Below, piece by piece: positions 11,036 through 22,496 of a DNA stretch of 64,000 nucleotides; the first letter of the stretch is position 1; every line of letters begins with the position of its first letter. Location of the stretch: positions 62,001 to 126,000 of the forward strand of contig CAJQUW010001759.1 of NCBI GenBank assembly GCA_907163375.1. The letters run 5' to 3'. This DNA comes from Prostheceraeus crozeri. Its lineage: Eukaryota > Platyhelminthes > Polycladida > Euryleptidae. The position numbers and the translations under genes were made by a program. The notes under the pieces were generated by a model. The model was given only the letters and a program-made list of their open reading frames with translations. It searched no databases and was not told the DNA's origin.

Positions 11036-11883
11036 GGGTTGTGGTCCACTGTTAACTTATGCAGGCACCGTGTAAGGCCTGAAGTTTTGAAGAGTCTCGT
11101 GAAAGCTTGACGTTTTTAGTTGCTTAGTCTGGACTTTCTTATGTTGGTCTCAGCTTTTGAATAAACACCAACAGCAGCTAATAGTTCTTGACAGATATTC
11201 CTGGAAAACTCCAAACATACAAAAAATAGGAAAGGATTTGTAAATCAGTACTTATGAAACAATATCGATTGATTTAAAATTGAGATTCGATGATTTTCGC
11301 ATCACTCAACCAAAATGTAGGGAAAATATAGGAGCGCTGGTTGGCCTGTATCTGAAAGTGTGAAATCTTCCGCTTGTAAGAAAGAATATCAAAAGACGTT
11401 CGAATCAGTGACTCGTACATTGACATGGACAACCTCTTTATCGAAGACAGCTGAATAGAAAAACTTAACTTATTCAGACTCACATGACGCAAGCTATACA
11501 CTATATGAATTACGAATATATGCTTGCAAAGCGGCAAGCCTCTTATTGACGCCTAATAATTTTCGGGTGCCCCTACCCTCCTACCCTATTTTTCTCCATA
11601 TTTGCACGAAATACAAGAATGACAAATTCCATCACCAAAACCACGGAAATCCACAGATCTACGGCACCGCTCTACTCCTCGAAAATCCAAGTATGTCATA
11701 TCTATTAAGTTTGTCAAATGCACATAGAATACATTAAACATATATATGTATATCCTCTACATCTATGTATAGGATATCGATTTTTCGTGTATTCAGCGTT
11801 TCCTTTTAAAGCATGTACTGAATAAACGTTTGAAACAACTAAAATAATATATAAAATAGTACTTCATTAAGTGCTAGCAGTAT
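11036..11883. other. No gene recognised
   Basis: Short ORFs only (for example 11274-11537 minus), without recognisable motifs. It could contain intron or 3' sequence of the Tim23 gene. The segment GGAATATCTGTCAAGAAC after a pyrimidine-rich TTTTCCAG on minus (about 11193) was checked as a next exon but quickly hits a stop in the required phase. Confidence 0.5.
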
Positions 11884-11927
11884 TCATGCATTTTGTGTAT
11901 GTAAGTAAATCTTGATGAAAAACTTAC

Positions 11928-12282
11928 CCACTGATTTATACAATAGACCGGTGGTTGTTGTAGCCACTAAAGTATTCAATTCGTCTTCCGATCCACGACT
12001 TTTATAGAGACCAAAATCAATAATACCATATAACAAGGCTATAACTCCGCAAGTTTGAGCTAAACTTCCACCCGATTTAGTAATGTGATTTAGCACTTGT
12101 GAGCGTTTTAGGGCTGTAGTTCCTAGAGCAGAAAGTTCAGGATCACGCAAACCAGTGAACAAACCTCTTGTACCGCCAGCTATAGCTCCTCCTATGGTGA
12201 GTGCGCCAATTTCAGAGAAAGCACGCTCAAAATGGCCACGTTGCCTTTCACCTTCAGGAAAAATGAACTGTTCCCCAGGATC
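11928..12282 (-). CDS. Tim23: Tim23, central exon (mitochondrial import channel)
   Basis: The exon encodes about 118 residues from DPGEQFIFPEGERQRGHFE through RSQVLNHITKSGGSLAQ to SEDELNTLVATTTTGLLYKSVG. This matches the Tim17/22/23 family: an FELAF-type segment, glycine-rich first membrane helix (IGALTIGGAIAGGTRG), then LLYGIIDFGLYKSRG and the DELNT...TGLLYK signature. Tim23 forms the inner-membrane presequence translocase channel. Exon limits are clear: acceptor CCCTTTCTGCAG before 12282 and donor GTAAGT from 11927. The N-terminal exon (usual SPYL...DP.Y segment) and the last exon (final helices) were not found within the window with certainty. It is the only secure host gene piece here. 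Confidence 0.85.
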
Positions 12283-12309
12283 CTGCAGAAAGGGAAACAA
12301 CAAATTCAC

Positions 12310-13983
12310 AAGGGTACTTATCCTATAGTTTCAGAAATCAAAGGATACCTCGGATTTATCTACAACTTACATTAATTGATATAAGTATTGTTGGAGTAAA
12401 AAAGGCATTTAATATAATCAACTTGCATAAAGCCAGCATCTAAGCTTTTCAAAATGGCTTAAGGCATTCTCGATCAACTGAGGATTTTCTATTATTGGTG
12501 ACTGAACATGAGGCGCACTCTTGACAGGGACGAAGAGACGAGATCAGCTGTGTAGGGTATCTCCAATGCATGTGAATCAAGCCGTGATATCACGGAATTA
12601 CGATGAAGGTCAGTTGTTAAAGAGTTCTTAATCTTAACAAACATTCCTGTCTCTTTCCTTAGTGACAACCAATGCAGAAACATAAAATATTGTGGTGGAT
12701 TGACTTTTAACTCTGAAATTATGATATCTACAGGCTGTCAAGTGCCAGAGCATCGGAAAACAAGAAAAATCCAACAGAAATTTTCCAAAAAAAGATAGAT
12801 AAAAACGGTAAAATCTGAGTCCAATTTACACAGTATCGAGAAAATAATGCAATTATGCCCAAGGGGTTATGCGAACTTTGCAACGATAAAAATGTAAGTT
12901 AAAAATCGACATTTATCTGAAAATATTAAAAATTGCACATGCTTATTTTTGACAATACAAGAACTTAATTCCAGGAGGCCTATTATGTTCGATTTTTCCG
13001 ATCCGTCTGAGGTCGAAATAAAGTCAAATTTTGTTGTACTTTTAAAATACATACTTGCAAATGTGTGCTCAAGAGCAGATAGTATTTATTAGATAACAAT
13101 ATACGCACCTCAAATTATAATAAGTCAAAAGCTGCAACAGAAATGGGGTTCCAACGACTCATTTTATAACGAAAAATGAACATGGGAAGGATCTGGGTGA
13201 GGTATAGATCATAAGGTGATAAAACAAAATAATTTTTCAAGAAGCTTCCATTTTTTGTCTCTTTGAACAGTGTGTGCATGTACGCCTTCTTTTCTTCGTA
13301 AGAGTTCATCTTTCTTCAGTGATCATTTCGATTGTATGATTAAATTCAATATACACTGAGCACTGTCCAACAATTCACTTGCTAGACCAAACTCGATCAT
13401 ATCGCCATTTTCAATAGCTGTAGTATGCAAATTCCGTGATGCTGCATCCAAGAGCCCTCCCGCTACTTCACAGTTTTCATTCGTATCCCTATCATCATCA
13501 ATATGTTTCTTCTCTTTCTCATCTAATGTCTCAAGCTTCCTTTTTTACAGATTCTACATCTTCAAGTATTACCGCCTCTTTCATGATCCTGTATTTGTCT
13601 TTGTCAGGCAGCAGTTGTTGTTCTCTTTTTTCTTTCCTGGTGCTGACGGTGGGCATCCATGGAAGCCAGCAGCTTTTCGGTAGAGTACTGACCAGAACAG
13701 CTCCTCCAGAAAAGTAAGCATAATCCATATAAATAACTTACAACCCCGGTATATTATTTTCAAAACTTCGACAATACCAGACTTTCTAGATTTTTAGTTT
13801 CAGTTTTTACTGTGAAAACATGATAATTAACGATTTGTTTAATAAATATAGCAACGATATTAACTGTGTATTCAAAAACAGCTGTTAATCAACAATTGCA
13901 AAAATTCCTGAAAACTGCTTGATTAAAGTTTTGAAATATATTATTTGTCCACGCATTCATAATGTAACTAAATGTAAAGTAGT
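12310..13983. other. No secure gene; one possible short exon at 13531-13705 (minus)
   Basis: This is probably intron or flank of Tim23 plus unknown DNA. The minus-strand segment from about 13705 to 13531 reads GAVLVSTLPKSCWLPWMPT then KEKREQQLLPDKDKYRIMK and stops after ESVKKEA, preceded by TTTTCTGGAG, which could be an acceptor. Composition looks more coding than its surroundings, but the family was not recognised and a second frame is also open. Confidence in an exon is low. Confidence 0.3.
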
Positions 13984-14035
13984 ATTATACTTTTTTACAA
14001 CATATTAGAAAAAATGCTTGCGTCTTTAGATTTTT
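13984..14035 (+). repeat. 52-bp direct repeat flanking the RTE LINE (left copy)
   Basis: The 52-bp stretch starting ATTATACTTTTTTACAACA and ending CTTTAGATTTTT recurs at 16834-16885 with four differences. It brackets the LINE exactly, so it is best read as an unusually long target-site duplication. Confidence 0.75.
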
Positions 14036-16833
14036 CGACCAAAAGACAAGAATCGGAACGTGGAAAGTCCGTACTCTGCATCGAGCAGGTCACACACATA
14101 ACGTGATAAACGAAACGCGAAAAGCCAGATTGGACATCCTAGGTGTTAGTGAGGCTAGACGGACGCAATCGGACAAGGTCGTAGTGGACGATATGACTTT
14201 TTTGTATTCTGGTACAGAGAAGGACCATGTGCGAGGCGTCGGTGTGCTGCTGACACCGGAAGCAGCTGCGAGCATGATAGGTTTTTGGGCAATATCAGAC
14301 CGCATAATCATGGTGAAACTAAGAGGATCTCCCGTCAATATCTCCATAATTCAAGTTTATGCGCCAACTAGCAGCAGCAGCGCCGCAGATTTGGAAGCGT
14401 TTTATGAAGACCTTGACTTGGCGATAAAGCATTGCAAATCGCAGGAAATGGTACTAGTGATGGGTGATTTGAATGCCAAGGTTGGTGCTGAGAGGTATCA
14501 AAATATAGTTGGACCACACGGATTGGGCACAAGAAATGAAAGAGGTGATGTATGGCTACATTGGTGTGAAGAAAATGCTCAAATCATAGCGAACACCTGG
14601 TTTCAGCATGATGCGAGGCATCTATGGACATGGCGCAGTCCCAACGAAAATACCAAGAACCAAATAGATTACATTACTGTAAATCAGAGATTCCGCAACT
14701 CCATTCTACAGGTAAAAGGGTATCCGGGGGCTGACTGCAACACTGATCACGTATTACTGGTCGCCACTATGAGACTAAAGCTGAAGAAGATAAACATGCC
14801 CAAACGGCCACCGCGGTTAGACATGCGGCAACTGCAAAAGGATGAAACTGTTCGGAAAAAGTTTCGGGACGAAGTGAAACAAAGGTTAGAGAAAGATACC
14901 CAAACGCAAACTACAGACAAGCAATTTCAAGAAATAGAGCAAACTTTTCATGCAGTGGCTCAGCAAGTGATACCCAAGCAACAACGAGAGAAAAACGATT
15001 GGATGACGCAAGAGATTCTTGCTCTAATGGAGGAAAGGAGAAAAGAGGATCAAGTACCTATCGCAAAATTGACAGAAGTATTAGAAATAAGTGCAAAGAT
15101 GCAAAAGAGAGTTTCTATAATGAGCATTGCCAGGAGCTTGAGACCTTAGAAAGTAAAAATCCACAATTGATTCATGACAGAATTAGGAAAGCAACAAAGA
15201 AGAAGGAAAGTGCAGTTTTTAATTGTATTGAAACTAAGGACGGCGATATCATCACGCGACAAAATTCTGAAACGTTGGCAAGAGTACATCGGAGAGTTGT
15301 TTGCTGGGGAACGAGGTGAAGCTCCACCACAACCCAATAGAAACGGAAATCTAATTCTCAAAGAGGAGATCGTTTGTGCGCTAAGGAACATGTCTAAAGT
15401 ACGAGCAGCAGGGCGGACGTAATCGTCGTAGAGATGCTTGATGCGATGGAAGAATTCGCTGTCGAGGAGATCACTCATTTGGCCAATCGGATCTATGAAG
15501 AAGGTCGTTTCCCCCAAGAGATGTGTAAGTCTGTCTTCATCACATTGCAGAAAAATACAGGTGTGACAAAATGCGACCAACACCTTACGATCAGCCTTAT
15601 GAGCCACATAATAAAGTTGATCCTTCGAGTTGTTCTGAAACGCTTACGTGGGAGAACAGAGGGCGAGATAGCAGAGGAACAGTGTGACTTTACACCAGAT
15701 AAAGGCACGCAAAATGCTATATTTGTGCTGAGAAGGTTGGCTGAAAGGTGTATCGAGGTGCAACGAGATCTCTTCGTTTGTTACGTAGACTATGTAAAGG
15801 CTTTCGACAAAGTTCTACACGAGCCTTTGATGGCCCTACTTCGATCTCTAGATGTTGATGGGAAGGACATCCAATTAATAACGAACTTATACTGGAATCA
15901 GCAGGCAGCAGTGAAGATAGATGGGGTTCAAAGTGATTACAATACTGTGGAAAGAGGTGTTCGACAGGGTTGTGTTCTGTCCCCATCATCGCTTCTCGTT
16001 ATACACAGAGATGATCATGAGAAACGTTAAAGAAATGGATAGTGTTAGAGTTGGAGGTGACAATATGAATAATTTACGATACGCAGACGATACGGTACTT
16101 TTTGCTGACACTGAGGAAAAACTACAGGCTATCGTCGATAAAGTGACAAACGAAAGTGAAGCGAAAGGACTTGACATCAATCGCAAGAAATCCTTTGTAA
16201 TGGTGTTTTCAAAGAAGCGTAACACTAATCGCATCAATATCCTCGTAAAAGGTGTGGTCTTGGAACAGGTGTCTCACTTCCGGTATCTGGGCAGCAGCGT
16301 CACGTCAGATGCAAGGTGTGACGAAGATATCAAGCGGCGGATTGGTATGGGAAAGACGGCATAGAAGAAGATGGAGAGGGTGTTTGCTTCACGTAACATT
16401 GGCGTGGCAACGAGAGTCCGACTACTTAGGTGCTACGTGTGGTCGGTACTTCTGTATGGATGTGAAGCATGGTCCATAAATCAGACGATGCAGGCAAGGT
16501 TGGAAGGCGGATGCTGCGTATCCCTTGGATACAGAAAGTTAGCAACGAAGCCGTACTCGAACGCACATGTACATCAAGGCAATTGATGATGACCATCTTC
16601 ACAAGACAAATACGGTTCCTTGGTCATGTCCTTCGGAAGGAGAAATACGAAGATCTTGCTCTAACCAGCAAAATCGAAGGAAGGAGAGAGCGCGGACGTC
16701 AGCGATTGTCCTTCATGGGTTGGCTCGAGAGAACGACGGGCAGGAGAGCCACGACCATCATAATGTGCAGGAGACGATAAGAACACCTGATTGTCGCCAA
16801 CGTCAGCTTTGACACGGCACTATTGATTGATTG
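14036..16833 (+). mobile_element. RTE-like non-LTR retrotransposon (endonuclease-reverse transcriptase)
   Basis: In order: an apurinic-type endonuclease starting GTWKVRTLHRAGHT (14052) with VMGDLNAKVG (about 14458) and NTDHVLLVATMR (about 14740). Next comes a linker (to 15430), then RT motifs: CYVDYVKAFDKV (about 15780), VERGVRQGCVLSPSS (about 15950) and LRYADDTVLFAD (about 16074-16105). Last is the C-terminal tail VSHFRYLGSSVTSD, LLYGCEAW and the final RFLGHVLR region. The 3' end is a short TATTGATTGATTGATT run, typical of RTE tails. The frame is broken several times after about 15060, including a stop after RSLRP at 15149. The 5' end coincides with the start of the endonuclease and may be truncated. 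Confidence 0.9.
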
Positions 16834-16885
16834 ATTATACTTTTTTCCAACACATTAGAAAAAATACTTGCGTCTTCAGATTTTT
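16834..16885 (+). repeat. 52-bp direct repeat flanking the RTE LINE (right copy)
   Basis: Partner of 13984-14035, 48 of 52 positions identical. The differences imply an insertion old enough to have gained about four substitutions between the two copies. Confidence 0.75.
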
Positions 16886-17345
16886 ATGATTTGACACATG
16901 AATTTTCTCGGTTATTGATCTTATACACATCGAAATAATGATATAATCAAATTACATTTCTGATTTGTGATCTTTGGGCAAATGCCATGGAGAACAACAC
17001 ATTTAAGACGATATCCTATTAAGTTTGCGAAAGCAAAGCGAAACAGATCAGTTCAGGATTTAAATGAAGCAGCTACGATTGCTCAAAATTTAGATATGTC
17101 AATAGCACTACGATGTTATGTAGGAAATTGTACGCATCATTTATCAATAAGCAGTGTGAATAAAGTATGTATAGATTGTCAGGCAACACAATTTGCCCGT
17201 GATTAAAGTTCGCTGAGCCGTTGTCTAGGAAAAAAAATATACGACGACGACATAAAATTGACGACTTTCCACAGCCACCAGCATTAATTTACCAGTTATT
17301 GCATCAATCCAGTCCAGAGTACGATCATTTTTAAATTTCATAGAC
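16886..17345. other. No gene recognised
   Basis: Contains one 79-codon open stretch (16967-17206 plus; IALRCYVGNCTHHLSISS, VCIDCQATQF) with four cysteines. No family match was made, and it may be chance or a remnant. Confidence 0.4.
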
Positions 17346-17357
17346 GGAACATAATTT

Positions 17358-17433
17358 CGTGCCTTGGTGGATTTGAACCACCGACCTTAAGCATTCTAGG
17401 CCCCCGCTCTACGAACAGTGCTATCGACTCACC
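17358..17433 (-). repeat. tRNA-derived SINE head or tRNA relic
   Basis: On minus, a perfect B box GGTTCAAATCC lies in a GGTGG/CCACC T-stem, preceded by an A-box-like GATAGCACTGTTCGTAGAG. The acceptor stem does not pair, so it is not a functional tRNA. The shared GGTCGGTGGTTCAAAT core recurs at 24148-24215. Confidence 0.55.
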
Positions 17434-17462
17434 GTTCACTGGGCCATGATTACTCCCAAGAC

Positions 17463-17545
17463 AACGTAGCAAGGAGATCTAGATTGCTAGAGGAGGCGAA
17501 ACTCATTTTCAGTGTTTACATAAGTAGACGGATGACACTATTTTA
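17463..17545 (+). repeat. Interspersed repeat family with GATTGCTACAGGAGGCG core
   Basis: The copy here reads CAAGGAGATCTAGATTGC then GAGGAGGCGAAAC and TTTACATAAGTAGACGGA. A second copy is at 17985-18045 and a third, inverted and split by a transposon, at 21660-21747 plus 24005-24030. It is associated with tRNA-like heads in two of three cases and may be a SINE body. Confidence 0.55.
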
Positions 17546-18045
17546 CGCATTTTTGGATGTTGTTCAAAAAGTATTAAAGCTAGGACGCTATTTTTTGAGA
17601 CAAGTAATTTAAACGTATTTTTGATATCCACTTCAAATTTCATCACATTTGGCTTAAAGGAACATCAAAAATATGACCTTTAGTTAAAAGTACTTGTTTC
17701 TAGAAATTATAGTTTTGTCAATTTCGAAGGAAATCAAACATCTTTATCAGTTCAAGTTGCTTTTAGACGAAGTACATTAAACGCTAATTAAGTCATAAAA
17801 GACATACTTATTCATGCACTAGTGCAACTACAATGATACAGGGTGTTTATGAAGTCTGTGGATGTTTTCATAATGTCATTTTACCACGGCTGTATTCAGT
17901 GGATCGCAAAATGTTTCAGCAAGATAATGAAGACATAGTCCTGAAGTTTTACTTGACATGATGATTAGAAAATTTTTTCCTTGCTCGATTGCTACAGGAG
18001 GCGAACCTTACTTTCAGCGTTTACATAGGCATGTAGATTGATAAC

Positions 18046-18714
18046 TTTCATGGGGAAAATAGCGTTTGCACATCTATCAATAGAATTACTTGCATTCATA
18101 ATTTTCCAAATTGGATATTCGTTCCTTCAAATGTTTCGTCGTTATCCGGGACCAATAGAAACATAAGTATTTGTTCAATGATAAACTGCAACAGTTCTGT
18201 GTGATAGTCCTTCTGAATCAAAGTCGGAAGGATATCAATATATTTTAAGTCAAAATATTAATAATGCCTGAGCTTTACTGGTCCCACACAATGATTTTAC
18301 GAGAGCATGAACCTATTCATTGCAACTGAGGAGATGATTTACTTTATCCAAGTCAACCCACCCATTCAAATTGATTTTCAAATGTAGCTCGCTACTGTCC
18401 ACATCACTAGATAAGATTTGTGAGAGATCGTTGTTAGGACAGAAAAGCGCTAATAGTGACTCTTTCGAGATTTTGTAAATCCTTCAGGTATCGTTGAATT
18501 TTTCCTATGATCATTAACGCAGCTCACCTCATCCTCGAATACGTAATTTGCTATAGATCATGCAGATGCTGCACTTTGTTGGCATGTCGGGCGCTGGATG
18601 TGGATCTCGACGATCGTTCCTGAGGCTGAATCAATGACTGAACGAAGGCCAAATTTTTGGGTTGCCCTGAAAACAGCCCTCTCAACCAATAAAGCAGATG
18701 TTAACAAAATCAGT
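18046..18714. other. No gene recognised
   Basis: No ORF with recognisable features; only low-complexity and unique-looking DNA. Confidence 0.5.
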
Positions 18715-18721
18715 GTTTAGC

Positions 18722-19820
18722 CAGGGTTTTTTTAAGGTTTCGTTTACCCGCCCAATCCCAAATTCCACCCGCCAATCTAAAACAAAGCAAAACAAGGCTT
18801 GTAGATCTTTCTTTCAATTTCCTTTCCAGCTGTAAAAAGAAAGCGGAAACAAAGTTGCATCTTTTGAATATTCAGCAAATTAGAGGTGGTGGTACAATAT
18901 AAGCCTACATGACGTACATGCACTAAAATGTGCACAGCAACAATTTCTGGATAAGATGGAGAAGAACAGTGGAAAGTTGTCTCTTGAACTTGCAGTAAAA
19001 ACATATATGATAAATGCATAATACACTACATGATTTCACAGTGAATATGGCAAACTGCAATTTATATAAAGACAAATTGCGTTCTGCAACGTCATTCCTC
19101 ATCGACAAGAGCCTATTGATGATCAACGAAACAGTGCCGCATATCAATGAGAAGTGAAGTTAAAGAATGTAAATAACCGTTGATAAGCGATGAATGTGTT
19201 ATTTGCACTGCAAAAGTCTGCAAATTGATTAGTTAAGTCATGGATGATGAAAAGTTGTGTTACAATTATTTCTTAAAAATTGAATATGCCTAGTTTCTCT
19301 TTAACGATCGAAATTTATTGTCAACTACGTATAGGGGGCATACATACATGTACTGTACAGTTGTACACCTCCATAACTTTCAGTGATGAAAATTCTATAA
19401 ATGAAGTAAGCTATGTGAGACAAGAAAGCACCACTGCGAATGTATTTCTTCATTCGCAACCAGTAAAATTTATTTTGGCATGGTCCACTACATGACTACA
19501 TAGTATTTCCGTTTTGATAACTTCCTACTTTTAAATGCGTGTGAGTGAAGGAAAGCTTTTGTACTTGTTAACTTGACGATGGTTGCGAATCGCATAATCG
19601 AACATAAATAGGTTTCGTATAGATTATCCACACCTGAAATAGGGTGGGTTTAATAATTTTTAAATTCGAATTATGAGAATAATTCGAATTATTCGCCTCA
19701 TGTGAAAAACAACAGTGACTGACATGGACAGTGGTCCGAGTTGACATCCGAAATTTACCCGCCCATTTGAAATTTTTACCCGCCCAAATCGGGCGCGTAC
19801 ATCGCCTTAAAAAAACCCTG
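18722..19820. mobile_element. Non-autonomous hAT-like element (MITE)
   Basis: Ends CAGGGTTTTTTTAAGG and CCTTAAAAAAACCCTG are inverted copies, flanked by GTTTAGC on both sides (18715-18721 and 19821-19827). Several subterminal ACCCGCCC motifs lie near both ends (18745-18780 and 19755-19790), typical of hAT binding-site arrays. No transposase inside. A 7-bp duplication is seen where hAT usually makes 8, so one base may have changed. Confidence 0.75.
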
Positions 19821-19827
19821 GTTTAGC

Positions 19828-21659
19828 CCTTGATTTTCCTCGAGTTACTTTACCAAATTTTCGCCGTAGGCTTTATCAAGGTAAATGATAAAATGGATAT
19901 CACAAATAGATTTGAGCAGCTATTAAAAATTCTAAAATTTACGTATCATATAGACTACATGTATTATGGACAGAGATATATAACAATTTTCCTTTCAAAT
20001 TGACTTGATGCTGACTCCTACGTGCATGTTGTCAAGCAACTAAACAACTGTCAATTTGAATGGAAATTTATTCGACTGCTTCACTATACTCTTACCTAAG
20101 AAAAGTAGTTACTGAAGCTCTAGGCCCTATTTATTAAAGACGGCTACAAAGGATGAGAGATGCCTGATTCTATATCATAGATGTCAAATTCAATGACTTA
20201 ATAAGTAGACCTACATATTTTTTCATTGCTATATTAACCAATATGTTGACAATGCTTTGTACATCTACTTGCTGTAAATTTGCTTTTACCTTGGTGCTTT
20301 GTGCACTTTTGGGAATAATAAAATAATAACAAAATATATACTATTATTACCATTTGCATCTGAATCGCCTTGTGTATTTCTCATGCTGGTAGCTAAGTCT
20401 ACGCTTTCTACGCATAATAGTTTCCTATTTCTTTATTACTTTCCTAAGGCCTATATGCAGTGTTTTCAACTGAAAACATTGTATACAAATAAATCTACAT
20501 GTAAGTTTTGAATTTTGATTGCTTAAAAATCTATGTTTGCTGTCCATTTCATCATAAGCCTTGACAAGGTCAACGGCGAAAATATGGTAGAACATCATCT
20601 TAGTTTTTGATTTGAAGAATGGCTACAACACAATTTTTTTAGAACATGTATCTCTGCAATGACCAACAAGCTACAAATATTTATAAGGTAGATATTTCTG
20701 AACTCCTTCTAGTGATGTTGCTCAGAATCGTTGATTCGAGAATCCTCAGATTTGTTGTTGAAATCCGAAGGGTGAAAACGTAGAATGTGTACTCGAGAAC
20801 AGCTCGAAGTACTTCTATTCTTCCCCCCCCACATTTCTGTTTTTGACACCCAGAAGTGTTGCATCGTCAACGATCTTCTCTTGCTCCCACTAACGTGGCA
20901 TAACGTTGAGTGTGTAAAACTCTTATCTGACTTGTAGAACATTTACAGCCCCAGAATTAGACAACTGCTCGTCATTTGTCTGTAGACAACAATCACACGA
21001 AGTTCATGATCACAGCTGTGCCTTGTATTCTAACTGAGCATCCAAGAGACAAATTTTTCATCCCATGATTCAAGTAAGACTTCTCAGTCGTGTTGTAGTG
21101 TCACTGAGTGACAGATCAAGTGTGTTCTTAACCCAATGTGACTAACTTTGGCGAATATTTGTGATTTTGGAAAACTTGAAAAATATGGGGGGGGGGAAAT
21201 AGAAGTGCCCAGCTCGTAATGGTCAAGTTTTGCCGGTTTATCGCTCATGTCCATGCCTCAACTCTGTCACCTGTAAGGAACTTAAGCATTGATGTATAAG
21301 CTTTTGAAGAGGATTTTTCGTCGTATCCTGTTATGCAACATAGCACACAGCAGTTGTATATCAATCCAAAATCGGAAAAACAGAGCACACTAACGCACTG
21401 GCACAAACGAAGAGGCTGAAGGATTGCCGAACGACGACTTGATTGTTGTGTCGCTGACGAAGGCAGGCAGTCGCATGCAAAAACACAGCCGACTGCTTGT
21501 AAGTTCCCCCTATTATATCAATAGACAATGGCAGGTTGTCTTGACAACGCCCCCATCGGGTCATCAAAGCATGCAGCTGCGGTGTCGAGTCATATACTCC
21601 ATCGGTCGATAACTGCAATCATATCACACGCATGCAGGGACTAGTAAAAAAAACCTTTT
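19828..21659. other. No gene recognised
   Basis: Short unrelated ORFs only. Contains homopolymer tracts of C (about 20823) and G (about 21188). Confidence 0.5.
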
Positions 21660-21747
21660 ACAGCCCTGACATCTCCGTTGTCATCGTCCGCCTACTTATG
21701 TAAAATGAATGAGAGTTTTAGTCAGTTTCGCCTCCTGTAGCAATCTA
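21660..21747 (-). repeat. Left half of interspersed repeat interrupted by Tc1/IS630 element
   Basis: Read on minus, the segment joins with 24005-24030 across the TA target to give CAAGGAGATC-TA-GATTGCTACAGGAGGCG, matching the copy at 17463. The pre-insertion site is therefore known from a paralogous repeat in the same window. Confidence 0.65.
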
Positions 21748-21953
21748 CACCATTTTACCACCAAATTGGCAAAAGTGCGCCACCAAATTGGCACAATGAG
21801 AACACGAAATTGGCAAAACGGGAATACCAAATTGGCACAATGAGAACACCAAATTGGCACAATGAGAACACGAAATTGGCAAAACGGGAATACCAAATTG
21901 GCACAATGAGAACACCAAATTGGCAAAAGTACGCTTCCAAAATGGCATAACTT
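21748..21953. repeat. Tandem ACCAAATTGGCAC terminal array (left); right array 23912-24004
   Basis: Units of about 20-24 bp alternate between spacers ACAATGAGAAC, AAAACGGGAAT and AAAAGTGCGC. The right end carries the same spacers in inverted order but fewer units. The near-palindrome CCAAATTGG suggests repeated transposase-binding sites. Confidence 0.85.
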
Positions 21954-22496
21954 GTTTTCATTTTACTATGAAATTATATACATAAAATATTCATATTTCA
22001 TGTAATAGTTTATTGTACCTTATCATAAATTGAACAGCAAGACATCGTTTGTCACTCACCCATTCTTATTTTCACCTCATTTTTATTTTTCATTTACATG
22101 TGCAGACATTGATTCATGTTTTTAGCAGCAATTTATGTAGCATGCTTTAGATCATTCAAACCTCGAATATGTGTAATCATCATCATCAGGTATAAGACAA
22201 TAAAAAGTCAGGTACTAATGAATCTACATTAGTCAAATTAGTTTGAGGCTTTCTATCAAGTCTTGCGGGATCATTAGGAATTGAAATAACAAATTAATTT
22301 ACACAGACTTGATTGTTCGAATTCACATGATTTATCGCATAACCCACCATAATTATGAAGGTCAGAATAAAAAACGAACTGATTGCTTGTAATTGAATAT
22401 TTTCAAACTCAGAAATTAAAACTTCATAACTTTCGAACGAAAGACTTAAACAAACGATTAAAAGTAGAAATTAGCACCGTCATACACGAGGAGTTC

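Noticed and set aside
11150-11230. Next Tim23 exon after TTTTCCAG on minus
   Set aside because: In the phase left by the donor at 11928 the frame stops after seven codons and lacks the family's last helices.
13115-13309. LSPYDLYL resembling the Tim23 SPYL segment
   Set aside because: No donor site follows and the surrounding residues do not match.
13531-13705. An upstream Tim23 exon
   Set aside because: No similarity to the Tim23 N-terminus, and it ends in a stop codon.
17358-17433. Functional tRNA gene
   Set aside because: B box is good but acceptor and anticodon arms do not fold; the segment matches a second SINE-like copy at 24148.
21748-21953. Tandem 20-24 bp units with spacers looked like a small CRISPR array
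   Set aside because: The units are mirrored at 23912-24004 and bound a Tc1/IS630 transposase, spacers recur, and the DNA is eukaryotic. They are transposon ends.
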